From: Acidobacteriota bacterium
Lineage (GTDB): Bacteria > Acidobacteriota > Aminicenantia > UBA2199
Reading direction: 5' to 3'
DNA: 34,950 bases
Assembly (NCBI GenBank): GCA_025456175.1
Contig: JALOLC010000004.1
Span: forward strand, 1 to 34,950
Shown: in pieces, positions 1 to 8,214 of the stretch
How positions within the stretch are numbered: the stretch's first letter is position 1
Layout of the letters: each line of letters opens with the position of its first letter
Made by a program: the position numbers and the translations under genes
Notes under the pieces: model-generated
The model's database searches: none
What the model saw: the letters and a program-made list of their open reading frames with translations, nothing else
Told to the model about the DNA's origin: nothing

Positions 1-65
1 TCCAGCTCACGGACGATCTGCCTGGGCGTCAGCTCGTCGCCCTTGCTGGTGACGGCGTCGGCCAT
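1..65 (-). CDS. hslU: ATP-dependent protease ATPase subunit HslU (N-terminal fragment, continues off the window)
   Basis: Reverse complement translates MADAVTSKGDELTPRQIVREL, matching the HslU N-terminal TPRxIVxEL motif; start overlaps the stop of hslV. Confidence 0.85.
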   Translation of the reverse strand, partial: MADAVTSKGDELTPRQIVREL

Positions 66-604
66 CAGCCGATCTCCTCGATGGTGAAATGGGCGTTGGT
101 ATAGATGCAGATGGCCGAGGCGATGGCCAGGGCCTTCTCGACAATGCTGCGGGCGTCCAGCTCAGTCTCGCGCACCAGGGCCAGGGCCGCGGCCTGGGCG
201 AAGGGGCCCCCGGAGCCGATGGCCAGCACGTTCTCGTCGGGCTCGATGATGTCGCCGGTGCCCGAGAGGATGTACATCTTCTCCTCATTGGCCACGATGA
301 GCATGGCTTCAAGGTGGCGCAGGACCTTGTCGGTGCGCCAGTCCTTGGAGAGCTCGACGGCGGCGCGCGAGATGTTGCCGTTGTACTCCTCCAGCTTGGC
401 CTCGAAGCGCTGGAAGAGCGAGAAGGCGTCGGAGGTCGCGCCGGCGAATCCGGCCAGGACCTTGTCGTTGTAGAGGCGGCGGATCTTTCTGGCCGTGTGC
501 TTCAGCACGGTGTTCTGGAAGGTCACCTGGCCGTCGGCGCCCAGGACCAGTTTGCCTCCCTGGCGGACGCAGAGCACCGTGGTGCCGTGGATTTTCTCTT
601 TCAT
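65..604 (-). CDS. hslV: ATP-dependent protease peptidase subunit HslV
   Basis: MKEKIHGTTVLCVRQGGKLVLGADGQVTFQ...; N-terminal TT and GDGQVT-like motif; the 283-aa ORF in the track is over-extended, ATG at 604. Confidence 0.93.
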   Translation of the reverse strand: MKEKIHGTTVLCVRQGGKLVLGADGQVTFQNTVLKHTARKIRRLYNDKVLAGFAGATSDAFSLFQRFEAKLEEYNGNISRAAVELSKDWRTDKVLRHLEAMLIVANEEKMYILSGTGDIIEPDENVLAIGSGGPFAQAAALALVRETELDARSIVEKALAIASAICIYTNAHFTIEEIG

Positions 605-610
605 GGGCCG

Positions 611-639
611 ATTGTAATTCTTTTGCCCGGCCAAGTCAA
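611..639 (-). promoter_or_regulatory. predicted promoter of hslV: TTGACT-N17-TACAAT, -10 box ends 6 nt before ATG
   Basis: Reverse complement of 634-639 TTGACT, 611-616 TACAAT, 17-nt spacer. Confidence 0.65.
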
Positions 640-648
640 CGCGGGCCG

Positions 649-1623
649 CTAGCGCGTTGGCGGCGTAGCGGTCCACTCCCTGTAGAAGATCTGCCCGCCC
701 TCGATGACCGGCTGGATCCGCTTCTCCCGCTCCAGGATATCCAGGTAGCGGCGCAGTTCGTCCCGGCCCTTGGCGGTCAGGGCGACGAGGTCGTCCAGGG
801 TCAGCGGCCGCCGGCGGATGGTGTTCAACAGGCTGTTCTCGAAATTGGCGCTGAAGGCGGCGATATCCTCGCGGTTCCTGGCGCGCTGGATGATCTCCAC
901 CGGCAGCCCCGGCCACTGTCCGCGGATCCTCTCCAGCAGGGCGAAATCGGCCGCCTCGACACCCGGGTAGGCCGGAGGGCGGTCCAGGGAGTTCAGCTGG
1001 ACCTTGTCGGGGCGGATGCGTGCCAGGGCGGCCTGCAGGGCCGCCAGGTCGGCATCGCCGTCGTTGACCCCCTTGACGATGAACACCTCCAGCCAGATCT
1101 TCCCGGCATACTCCTTGCGGAAGGCTTCCAGGCCGGCGATGATGTCCTCCAGGTCCAAACCCGGGCAGGGTTGGTTGATGCGGGCGAAGCTTCCGGCCAA
1201 GGCCGCATCCAGAGAGGGCAGGACCACGTCGGCCCCCAGCAGATCGCGGCGGACATCCTGGCGAAAGAGCAGGGTGCCGTTGGTCAGCACCGCCAGCGGC
1301 GAAAGGGAAACCTTCTTAATCTCTGCGATGAACCAGCCCAGGTCGGAATTCAGCGTCGGCTCCCCGGAGCCGGAGAACGTGATGAAATCAAGGCGGGGGA
1401 TGGCCGGCAGCGCCGCCCTGAGCTCTTCGAGCAGCTCGAGCGGCGGGAAGAAGCGCCGGCGCTCCCGGGTCAGGTCGGTGGTGCGCCCGCACTCGCAGTA
1501 CAGGCAGTCCAGGCTGCAGGTCTTGTAGGGGATGATGTCCAGTCCCAGGGAGATGCCCAGGCGCCGCGAGGGCACGGGGCCGAAAACATGGCGGTTTTGA
1601 TGATGCGGAATGCTTGTTGTCAT
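649..1623 (-). CDS. radical SAM protein (COG0731-like Fe-S oxidoreductase)
   Basis: FGPVPSRRLGISLGLDIIPYKTCSLDCLYCECG with CX3CX2C motif. Confidence 0.88.
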   Translation of the reverse strand: MTTSIPHHQNRHVFGPVPSRRLGISLGLDIIPYKTCSLDCLYCECGRTTDLTRERRRFFPPLELLEELRAALPAIPRLDFITFSGSGEPTLNSDLGWFIAEIKKVSLSPLAVLTNGTLLFRQDVRRDLLGADVVLPSLDAALAGSFARINQPCPGLDLEDIIAGLEAFRKEYAGKIWLEVFIVKGVNDGDADLAALQAALARIRPDKVQLNSLDRPPAYPGVEAADFALLERIRGQWPGLPVEIIQRARNREDIAAFSANFENSLLNTIRRRPLTLDDLVALTAKGRDELRRYLDILEREKRIQPVIEGGQIFYREWTATPPTR

Positions 1624-1639
1624 GGCCTTCTATTTGAAG

Positions 1640-1727
1640 GGGCGGGCTTTAAACCCGCCCGTACATGAAGACACGAAGAATTTAAACCCGCCCGTACATG
1701 AAGACACGAAGAATTGATACCCGCCCC
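1640..1727. repeat. 33-bp perfect tandem duplication (1648-1680 and 1681-1713) with GGGCGGG/CCCGCCC inverted repeat
   Basis: tttaaacccgcccgtacatgaagacacgaagaa present twice head-to-tail, then a partial copy ttgatacccgcccc; GGGCGGG 1640-1646 pairs with CCCGCCC 1654-1660. Confidence 0.9.
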
Positions 1728-1754
1728 TGCAAAAAAATAAAATTTATTCATTTT

Positions 1755-2945
1755 CTAATAAACATAAAACAGCGCGCATTTTAGGTACTCCGATTGATAG
1801 AGGGGCAGCAATACGGCGTGGTCGTAGGGCTGGCCGCGCATTTCAATGAGCTTGATGCGGCGGCCGGCGTCGCGGGCGGCATCGTCGATGACGGCGACAA
1901 ACTCATCCCGGGGCAGGAAATGCGAGCACGAACAGCTGATCAGGTACCCGCCCGGGCGGATCAGCTTGAGCGCCCGCAGGTTGATCTCCTTGTAGCCGCG
2001 CCGGGCCTCCTTCAGCTTGGCGCGCGACTTGACGAACGCCGGCGGGTCGAGGATGACGATGTCCTTGCCCATGCCCGACTTGCTCATCTCCTTGAGCTTC
2101 TGGATGGCGTCGCCCTGGACAAAGGAGAGGCGGTCGGCGGCAAAGCCGTTCAAGGCGGCGTTCGCGCGGGCCTGGTTCAGGTAGTCGCCCGAGATCTCGA
2201 GGAACTCGACCTGGCGGGCCCCGAAGCGGCAGGCATGCAGCCCCCAGGCCCCGGCGTAGGCAAAGGCGTCCAGGACCTCCTTGCCATCGGAGATTGCCGA
2301 CAATAAAAGATAATTGTCGCGCTGGTCGAGGAAGAACCCGGTCTTCTGGCTCTTGAGAAAATCGACCTTGAATTTCAAGGCGTTGATCTCGATGTCCTTC
2401 TCCGCGGAACGTCCGGGCGTTATCACGCGGTTGATGAGCGGCAGCCCCTCCTTTTCGCGCGCCAGGGCCAGCGATTTTTCGATGCAGACGGCGCCGGGGT
2501 GAACCTCCGCCACCAAGGCGAAGATGTCCTCCTTGAAATTCTCCATGCCCGCGGTGGTGATTTGCACGATGAAATAGTCATCGAAGCGGTCGATGACCAG
2601 CCCGGGCAGGAAGTCGGCCTCGCCGTAGACCATGCGGTAATAGGAGTTCTGCGGCCGCATTGCCCGGCGCTGGCCGTCGGCCTCGCGAATGCGGCGGCGC
2701 AGGAATTCGCGGTCGATCACAACGTCGGGGTCGTAGCTCAGCACGCGGAAGGCGATGGTTGAGAGGGGATTGACATAGCCCGTGGCCACAACCATCCCGC
2801 CGGAGGAGCAGAGCCTGCAGACTTCGCCGGGCGCAAAATCCTCAAACGGGCCGCGAATCTCGTTGTCATAAGCCCAGAATTCACCCTGCAGAATGCGCTT
2901 CTCCTCGTGGGGCTTCAGGAACAGCTGTTTGTACTCCACGGCCAT
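1755..2945 (-). CDS. rlmI: class I SAM-dependent rRNA methyltransferase, RlmI-like (PUA + methyltransferase)
   Basis: KSQKTGFFLDQRDNY, DILDPPAFVKS-like motif (IVILDPPAFVKSRAKLKEARRGYKEIN), N-terminal PUA-like region. Confidence 0.88.
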   Translation of the reverse strand: MAVEYKQLFLKPHEEKRILQGEFWAYDNEIRGPFEDFAPGEVCRLCSSGGMVVATGYVNPLSTIAFRVLSYDPDVVIDREFLRRRIREADGQRRAMRPQNSYYRMVYGEADFLPGLVIDRFDDYFIVQITTAGMENFKEDIFALVAEVHPGAVCIEKSLALAREKEGLPLINRVITPGRSAEKDIEINALKFKVDFLKSQKTGFFLDQRDNYLLLSAISDGKEVLDAFAYAGAWGLHACRFGARQVEFLEISGDYLNQARANAALNGFAADRLSFVQGDAIQKLKEMSKSGMGKDIVILDPPAFVKSRAKLKEARRGYKEINLRALKLIRPGGYLISCSCSHFLPRDEFVAVIDDAARDAGRRIKLIEMRGQPYDHAVLLPLYQSEYLKCALFYVY

Positions 2946-2951
2946 GCGCCC

Positions 2952-2980
2952 ATTATATGCGATTTTGCCGCATTTGCCAA
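2952..2980 (-). promoter_or_regulatory. predicted rlmI promoter TTGGCA-N17-TATAAT, 6 nt before ATG
   Basis: Reverse complement of 2975-2980 and 2952-2957. Confidence 0.65.
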
Positions 2981-2993
2981 AACGGCTCGCGAA

Positions 2994-3022
2994 TTGACAA
3001 CAAGGCGCGTTTACGCTAAAAT
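2994..3022 (+). promoter_or_regulatory. predicted promoter TTGACA-N17-TAAAAT for the secreted protein
   Basis: TTGACA 2994-2999, TAAAAT 3017-3022. Confidence 0.6.
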
Positions 3023-3116
3023 TCCCGTGGAGACATATCCAGGCCGCGGTTTTAAAGAAGTTTCCTTATCAAAAAACTAGGTTTCGCCTCGCGATATGAG
3101 GCACGGAGGAAACCGC

Positions 3117-4721
3117 ATGAAATTGAACAACAGAATCATGGCTGCGTCGTTCGCTTTGATCGTGCTGACTTCAGCAGGCCTTTTCGGCCAACTTGATCTC
3201 TACAAAGTCCCCAAGCTGACCCCGGTCAGCGGCGACCGCAACGCCTCCATCGCCGCCAACAACCTCGGCGACATCATGGTCGTCTACACCACCACCACGG
3301 CCGGCGCCACGTTTACCTTCCGCGCCCATGGCGGTACGACCTGGACCGCGCCCAAGGCCATTCCCTCCCAGAATTACAGCGATTACATCAGGTCGGTGCT
3401 GTATTGGACCGACGTGACCCCCACCGCCGACAACTCGTTCCACGCCATCTGGGCGGTCGACTCCCACCTCAGCGAGGGCTATGGCCTGTACTATGCCGCC
3501 TTCAACCCGACCAGCAGCCAGTGGACGGCTCCGGTGCAGCTGCTCACCGGCCGCATCGGCGAGCCCAAGCTCATCACCAACCAGCTCACCGACGAACTGA
3601 TCCTGATCTGGGACTGGTACCTGGAGAGCGGCGCCACCAAGAACAAGGACGTCTTCATCAAGGTGCGCAAAAGCGGCGGCTGGCAGCCCGAGGTCAACAT
3701 CAGCCAGCTGGTGACCGATTCATCGGACGTCTTCGACGCCCCCCACGGCCAGCTGGCCGAGACCAACACCGCGGTCGCCGTCGACGAGAGCGACGGCTAC
3801 ATCTACCTGGCCTACAAGGAAGACCAGTACGTCCAGGAGCTCGACGACGCGGGCAAGGAGCCGTGGGAGCTGCGCATCCACGTCGTCCTGCTCGATCCCA
3901 GCTACAAAATGGTCTGGAACGAGCAGGTGACCGCGAACTATACCGGCTTCCATTTCCTGCCCTCCATCGCCGCCCTCAACGGCAAGGCCATCGTCATGCT
4001 CGCCTGGCCGCAGGAGGTTTCCTATAACTACATCATTTTTACCCGCGAGGGGCAGAAGCTGACCTACGACTCCCACGTCCTCGAGGACAACGTTATGGCG
4101 CGGGTTCCCACCATCGTCAACCGCTGGTATGCCTGGCACAACAAGATCCACGCCCACGGCGACGAGATCGTCGCCACCTACACCGACGACGCCCTGTACA
4201 CGACCATGAGGCTCATGAAGAACTGGCTCTGGAAGAGTGGGCCCATCGACCTCAGCCGCGGCGAGCGCGAATTCTATTACCCCTTCGATTCCTATGCCGA
4301 CCCCAAGATCGGCATCCTGACCGCTTTCCACAATTTCCATGAGGCGAGCGACGATGATGCCAGGGAAGAGCTGGCCGAGATCTGCGTCACCATCTACCAC
4401 TATCCCAAGGCCGTCGTGCACGCGGCGACCAACATCACGATCGCGCCGCAGGTCGAGCGCAGCTTCTTCCAGAATATCCTGCTCAACAAGGTCGGCTGGC
4501 AGAACCATCAGCTGAACATCAACCGCGGCGTGACGGTGAGCACGTGGCGCGTCTACCGCAAGCTGAAGACCGAGGCGGTCTCGAGCTACGTGCGCATCGG
4601 CGAGACGGACGGCGCCACCTACTTCTTGGTCGACCCCAAGAGCGTTCCGGCGGTGAATCCCTATGACTATTTCGTCACCGGCGTCGACGCCAGCGGCAAC
4701 GAGAGCCCGCTGCCGAAATAG
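3117..4721 (+). CDS. secreted protein with beta-propeller/sialidase-like repeats and C-terminal Fn3-like segment
   Basis: ATG after ggagga SD; signal peptide MKLNNRIMAASFALIVLTSAGLFG; C-terminal YFVTGVDASGNESP typical of Fn3-like ends. Confidence 0.75.
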   Translation: MKLNNRIMAASFALIVLTSAGLFGQLDLYKVPKLTPVSGDRNASIAANNLGDIMVVYTTTTAGATFTFRAHGGTTWTAPKAIPSQNYSDYIRSVLYWTDVTPTADNSFHAIWAVDSHLSEGYGLYYAAFNPTSSQWTAPVQLLTGRIGEPKLITNQLTDELILIWDWYLESGATKNKDVFIKVRKSGGWQPEVNISQLVTDSSDVFDAPHGQLAETNTAVAVDESDGYIYLAYKEDQYVQELDDAGKEPWELRIHVVLLDPSYKMVWNEQVTANYTGFHFLPSIAALNGKAIVMLAWPQEVSYNYIIFTREGQKLTYDSHVLEDNVMARVPTIVNRWYAWHNKIHAHGDEIVATYTDDALYTTMRLMKNWLWKSGPIDLSRGEREFYYPFDSYADPKIGILTAFHNFHEASDDDAREELAEICVTIYHYPKAVVHAATNITIAPQVERSFFQNILLNKVGWQNHQLNINRGVTVSTWRVYRKLKTEAVSSYVRIGETDGATYFLVDPKSVPAVNPYDYFVTGVDASGNESPLPK

Positions 4722-4734
4722 CCGCTTTCCCCGT

Positions 4735-4763
4735 TTGACACCTCCGGGGTTGGATGCTATAAT
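4735..4763 (+). promoter_or_regulatory. consensus promoter TTGACA-N17-TATAAT of tRNA-Asn
   Basis: Exact consensus hexamers with 17-nt spacer, 11 nt upstream of the tRNA. Confidence 0.85.
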
Positions 4764-4774
4764 TAGACTTGGGT

Positions 4775-4850
4775 TCCTCAGTAGCTCAATCGGCAGAGCG
4801 GATGGCTGTTAACCATTAGGTTGGGGGTTCAAGTCCCTCCTGAGGAGCCA
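4775..4850 (+). tRNA. tRNA-Asn (GTT), CCA encoded
   Basis: Acceptor TCCTCAG/CTGAGGA, anticodon stem GATGG/CCATT with loop CTGTTAA, T-loop TTCAAGT, 3' GCCA then T6. Confidence 0.95.
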
Positions 4851-4975
4851 TTTTTTCATCGATAATCCTTCGCAATCCAAAAGAAGTAATCACGGTATAG
4901 TAATCTCTCCGCATCCATGAATGAACACGCGTATATCTTACCTAGTATTGACTGTCAGACCGCTCGTTGTCGTTC

Positions 4976-5368
4976 TTAGCCGGCTTTTTTATGATCATGT
5001 CTTAAAAAAAACTTGTAGGTCTCCACGAAAGCTTCTGCCTGGATAATCAAGGGCCTCGTTTCGGCCAGGTAGTTCCCTTCCCCTATGACCTCCCGCCATT
5101 TCATTATATCCAGGAGTTTTTTGCTCAGTTTTTCGCATAACCTGGCAGCGGCGGCACTTTCGTTTATCAGGCTCGCATAGGACAGCTTTTCACGCCCATT
5201 TCTTTTATTCCGCTCCCGTTTTTTAAAGTATTCAAAAAACTTCTTAAGCTTGCAGGTCTGCTCCATGAGCTCCCGCTCCTGGAGCTCGCCTTCAGTCAAC
5301 AGCGCCCGGCGCTCTGAATACTTTGCATTTATCGGCGTTCTGTCTGCCTTGCTTTTTTTGTTTTTCAT
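4976..5368 (-). CDS. hypothetical lysine/glutamate-rich basic protein
   Basis: ORF with SD (ctggagtgaac ATG) at MKNKKSKADRT; visibly less GC-rich than neighbours; no family recognised. Confidence 0.55.
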   Translation of the reverse strand: MKNKKSKADRTPINAKYSERRALLTEGELQERELMEQTCKLKKFFEYFKKRERNKRNGREKLSYASLINESAAAARLCEKLSKKLLDIMKWREVIGEGNYLAETRPLIIQAEAFVETYKFFLRHDHKKAG

Positions 5369-5574
5369 GTTCACTCCAGGTGCACACGACCAGGGAATCA
5401 GTTCATTCTCTACCATTTAGACGGTTAGCCCATGCCTTTAGTTCCATGTGAAGTTGCTTTTTATGTATGCACATCGGGATCGGATGACAGACCCTTGCCA
5501 GGGCCGGAATCGGCGGTGGAAACGAACGTGAGCCGTTCTGCTGACCAAGGCAATTCGGCTGGCCTCGCGAGCGA

Positions 5575-6435
5575 TTATCTCACAGGCCGCTGCGCTTTCT
5601 TTTCCTTGCTGCAGGCGGGATGCCGGGCAAACCGCTGGCGCAGCGCGACGCCGATGAAGATCAGGGAGAACAGGGCGCTGCCGGTGAGGACGATCACGGC
5701 GCCGGTGGGCAGGTCCAGGAAATAGGAGAGCAGCACGCCCGCCAGCATGGTGAACTCGGCCAGCAGCACCGTCCACCAGGCCAGCGCCCTGAAGGAGCGG
5801 CTGAACAGGCGGGCGGTCGAGACGGGCGTGATCAGGAGGGCGCTGACCAGGATGACGCCCAGGATGCGGATGCCCAGCACCAGCGCGCAGGCCAGGACGA
5901 TGTACAGGAGAAGCTCGTAAAAATCGGGATTGATGCCGGCCATGCAGGCCATCTCGCGGTCCAGGGCCAGCAGCGTCAGCTTGCGCTTGTTCACCGCGAT
6001 GAAGGCCAGGATGGCGGCGGCCAGGGCCGTGATCAGGGCCAGGTCCTGGAGACGGATGGCCAGGATGTTGCCGAACAGGTAGCCGATCAGCTCGGGCTGG
6101 TAGCCCGGGCGCAGGCTGATCAGCACCACCCCCAGCGCCATGCCGCTGGTGAACAGGATGCCGATGATGGCGTCGCTGGACAGGGGACTCTTTTTCTCGA
6201 GCCAGTAGACCATGGCCGCCAGCACCATGCTGAAGGCCAGGGCCGACAGGAGCGGGCTGAAGCGTGTCAGCAGCCCGATGGCGGCGCCGGCCAGGGCGGC
6301 GTGGGCGATGCCGTCGCTGAAAAAGGCCATGCGGCGCAGGGTGACGAAGATGCCCAGGTAGGAAAGGAGGACGCCCAGGACCAGGCCGGCCAGCAGAGCC
6401 CGCTGCATGAAGGGCAGCTGCAGCAGCTCAGCCAT
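5575..6435 (-). CDS. znuB: zinc/manganese ABC transporter permease, ZnuB-like
   Basis: MAELLQLPFMQRALLAGLVLGVLLSYLGIFVTLRRMAFFSDGIAHAALAG; ABC-3 family. Confidence 0.9.
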   Translation of the reverse strand: MAELLQLPFMQRALLAGLVLGVLLSYLGIFVTLRRMAFFSDGIAHAALAGAAIGLLTRFSPLLSALAFSMVLAAMVYWLEKKSPLSSDAIIGILFTSGMALGVVLISLRPGYQPELIGYLFGNILAIRLQDLALITALAAAILAFIAVNKRKLTLLALDREMACMAGINPDFYELLLYIVLACALVLGIRILGVILVSALLITPVSTARLFSRSFRALAWWTVLLAEFTMLAGVLLSYFLDLPTGAVIVLTGSALFSLIFIGVALRQRFARHPACSKEKKAQRPVR

Positions 6436-7180
6436 GGCGTTCCCCGTGCCCGGCGCCGGGGCGCTGCGGGACGGCTTCATGGCCGTGGGCCTTGAAGTCG
6501 GCATTCTCGCCGTAGAGCTTGCGCAGGACCTCGGCGGTCAGGGCGCTGCGCGTCTCGCCGTGGGAGACCAGGTCGCGGTTCAGGCAGATGATGCGGTCGG
6601 TGAACTTGTAGACCATGCTGATCTCGTGGGAGACCATCAAGACGGTCACGCCGTGCTCGCGGTTCAAGCGCTGGATGGTGGAATAGAAATCGCCCTGCCC
6701 CTCGATGTCGATGCCGCTGGTGGCCTCGTCGAGAAAGAGGATGCGCGGGCGGTGCAGCAGGGCATGGGCCAGCAGGACGCGCTGCAATTGGCCTCCGGAC
6801 AGCTCGCCGATCAGCTTGCCCTTGAATTCGCCCATGCCGACCTCGTCGAGGGCGCCGTGCACCGGAAGCTTTTCCGGGGTGCGGCAGGTCAGGTTGATGA
6901 ACTCCTCGACGGTCAGCGGGAACGAGGGGTCGAAGGCGAAGCGCTGCGGCACGTAGCCGACCTGCGGCAGAACCTGGCGCACCGGCCTGGCGAAGAGGCG
7001 GATCTCGCCCTCGTAGGGGACGAGGCCGAGGATCGCCTTCAGCAGGGTGGTCTTGCCCGAGCCGTTCGGGCCGATCACGGCGATGATCGCTTCCTTCTCG
7101 ATCGTGAAGCTGACGTTCTCCAGCGCCGGGATGCCGGCGAAACGCACGCTCAGGCCCTTCACCTCAAGCAGCGGATCCAT
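6428..7180 (-). CDS. znuC: zinc ABC transporter ATP-binding protein, ZnuC-like
   Basis: Walker A GPNGSGKTT, signature LSGGQLQRV, Walker B ILFLDEATSGID. Confidence 0.93.
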   Translation of the reverse strand: MDPLLEVKGLSVRFAGIPALENVSFTIEKEAIIAVIGPNGSGKTTLLKAILGLVPYEGEIRLFARPVRQVLPQVGYVPQRFAFDPSFPLTVEEFINLTCRTPEKLPVHGALDEVGMGEFKGKLIGELSGGQLQRVLLAHALLHRPRILFLDEATSGIDIEGQGDFYSTIQRLNREHGVTVLMVSHEISMVYKFTDRIICLNRDLVSHGETRSALTAEVLRKLYGENADFKAHGHEAVPQRPGAGHGERHG

Positions 7181-7182
7181 GG

Positions 7183-8091
7183 TCAGCGTCCCAGGGCCCT
7201 GAGAACGGCGCGGGCATTGCGCCGCAGCAGGGCGGCGTAGGAATCGCCCGGCTGCGCGCCGCCCAGCGGGTCGAGGACGACAAGCGTCAATCCCAGGTCG
7301 CGCAGCAGCGGTTCAAGGCTCGCGGCGGGCAGCTGCGGTTCCGAGAAAATGGCCCGGACTCCGCTGTGCCTGGCCGCGGCGTAGAGTTGCTGCAGTTCAC
7401 GCGGGGTCGGCTCCTGGCCCGGGGAGGGCTGGAAGACGGCGGCGATCTCCAGGCCATAGGCGGCGGCGAAATAGCGCCAGCCGTCATGGAGAACGATCAT
7501 GCGCTTGTTCTTGAGCACCGCCAGCGTCTGCTTCAGCTTTCCATGCAGGCCGGCGAGCTCTTCTGCGTAGTTGCGGCAGTTCTCCGCGAAAGCCGGGGCA
7601 TGGGCGGGGTCGATGGTTGACAGGGTGTCGGCGATGGTCCGGGCCATGATCGCGCCGTTGGCGGCGCTCAACCAGTAATGGGGATCGAATTCCTCCTCCC
7701 CCTGCGCGGCGCCATGGCCGTGGCCGTGCCCGTCGTCGTGGAAGGGGCGCCTGGCGATGCGCTTGTGCATGGGCACGATAACCGCCCGCGGCAGGCTCTC
7801 GACGACGCCGTCGATCCAGTCGTCCAGGCCGCCGATCTTGAAAATGAGGCGCGCCGGCTGCAGCTCCCGGACCTGGACCGGGGTCAGGTCGAAGGTGTGG
7901 GGCGAGGCGCCGGCGGGCAGGACCTGGATGACGCGCGCATGGGGCCCGGCGACGCGGCGGGCGATGTCGGCCACGGGAAAGATGGTGGCTCCCACGACCA
8001 GCGTCCCGGCCGCGGCCGGTATGGAAGCAACCGGGGACGGCAGCAGCAGGGCCAGGGCGATGAGCGAGGGAAAAACGCGGCAGGATCTCAT
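7183..8091 (-). CDS. znuA: zinc ABC transporter substrate-binding protein, ZnuA-like
   Basis: Signal peptide; His-rich loop HDDGHGHGHG followed by DPHYWLS; 796-aa ORF in the track is over-extended antisense to the MFS gene, ATG at 8091. Confidence 0.92.
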   Translation of the reverse strand: MRSCRVFPSLIALALLLPSPVASIPAAAGTLVVGATIFPVADIARRVAGPHARVIQVLPAGASPHTFDLTPVQVRELQPARLIFKIGGLDDWIDGVVESLPRAVIVPMHKRIARRPFHDDGHGHGHGAAQGEEEFDPHYWLSAANGAIMARTIADTLSTIDPAHAPAFAENCRNYAEELAGLHGKLKQTLAVLKNKRMIVLHDGWRYFAAAYGLEIAAVFQPSPGQEPTPRELQQLYAAARHSGVRAIFSEPQLPAASLEPLLRDLGLTLVVLDPLGGAQPGDSYAALLRRNARAVLRALGR

Positions 8092-8100
8092 GTCGGGGCC

Positions 8101-8129
8101 ATTGTAGCAGAATCGCTGCGGCGAGTAAA
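8101..8129 (-). promoter_or_regulatory. predicted znuA promoter TTTACT-N17-TACAAT
   Basis: Reverse complement of 8124-8129 and 8101-8106; -10 ends 9 nt before ATG. Confidence 0.55.
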
Positions 8130-8214
8130 TTATCCGATCCGCAGCCGCTTGCTTGTTGACGCTGCCGCGGTTGATGTATAATCGCCCTCTCACCATTCGG
8201 GGCCAGGAGGCCTT

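Noticed and set aside
5432-5776. ORFs 5432-5725 (+) and 5438-5776 (-)
   Set aside because: Overlap znuB in other frames; no recognisable motifs or SD.
8156-8182. TTGACG/TATAAT promoter of the MFS gene
   Set aside because: The -10 is convincing but the spacer would be 15 nt; not listed as a supported promoter.
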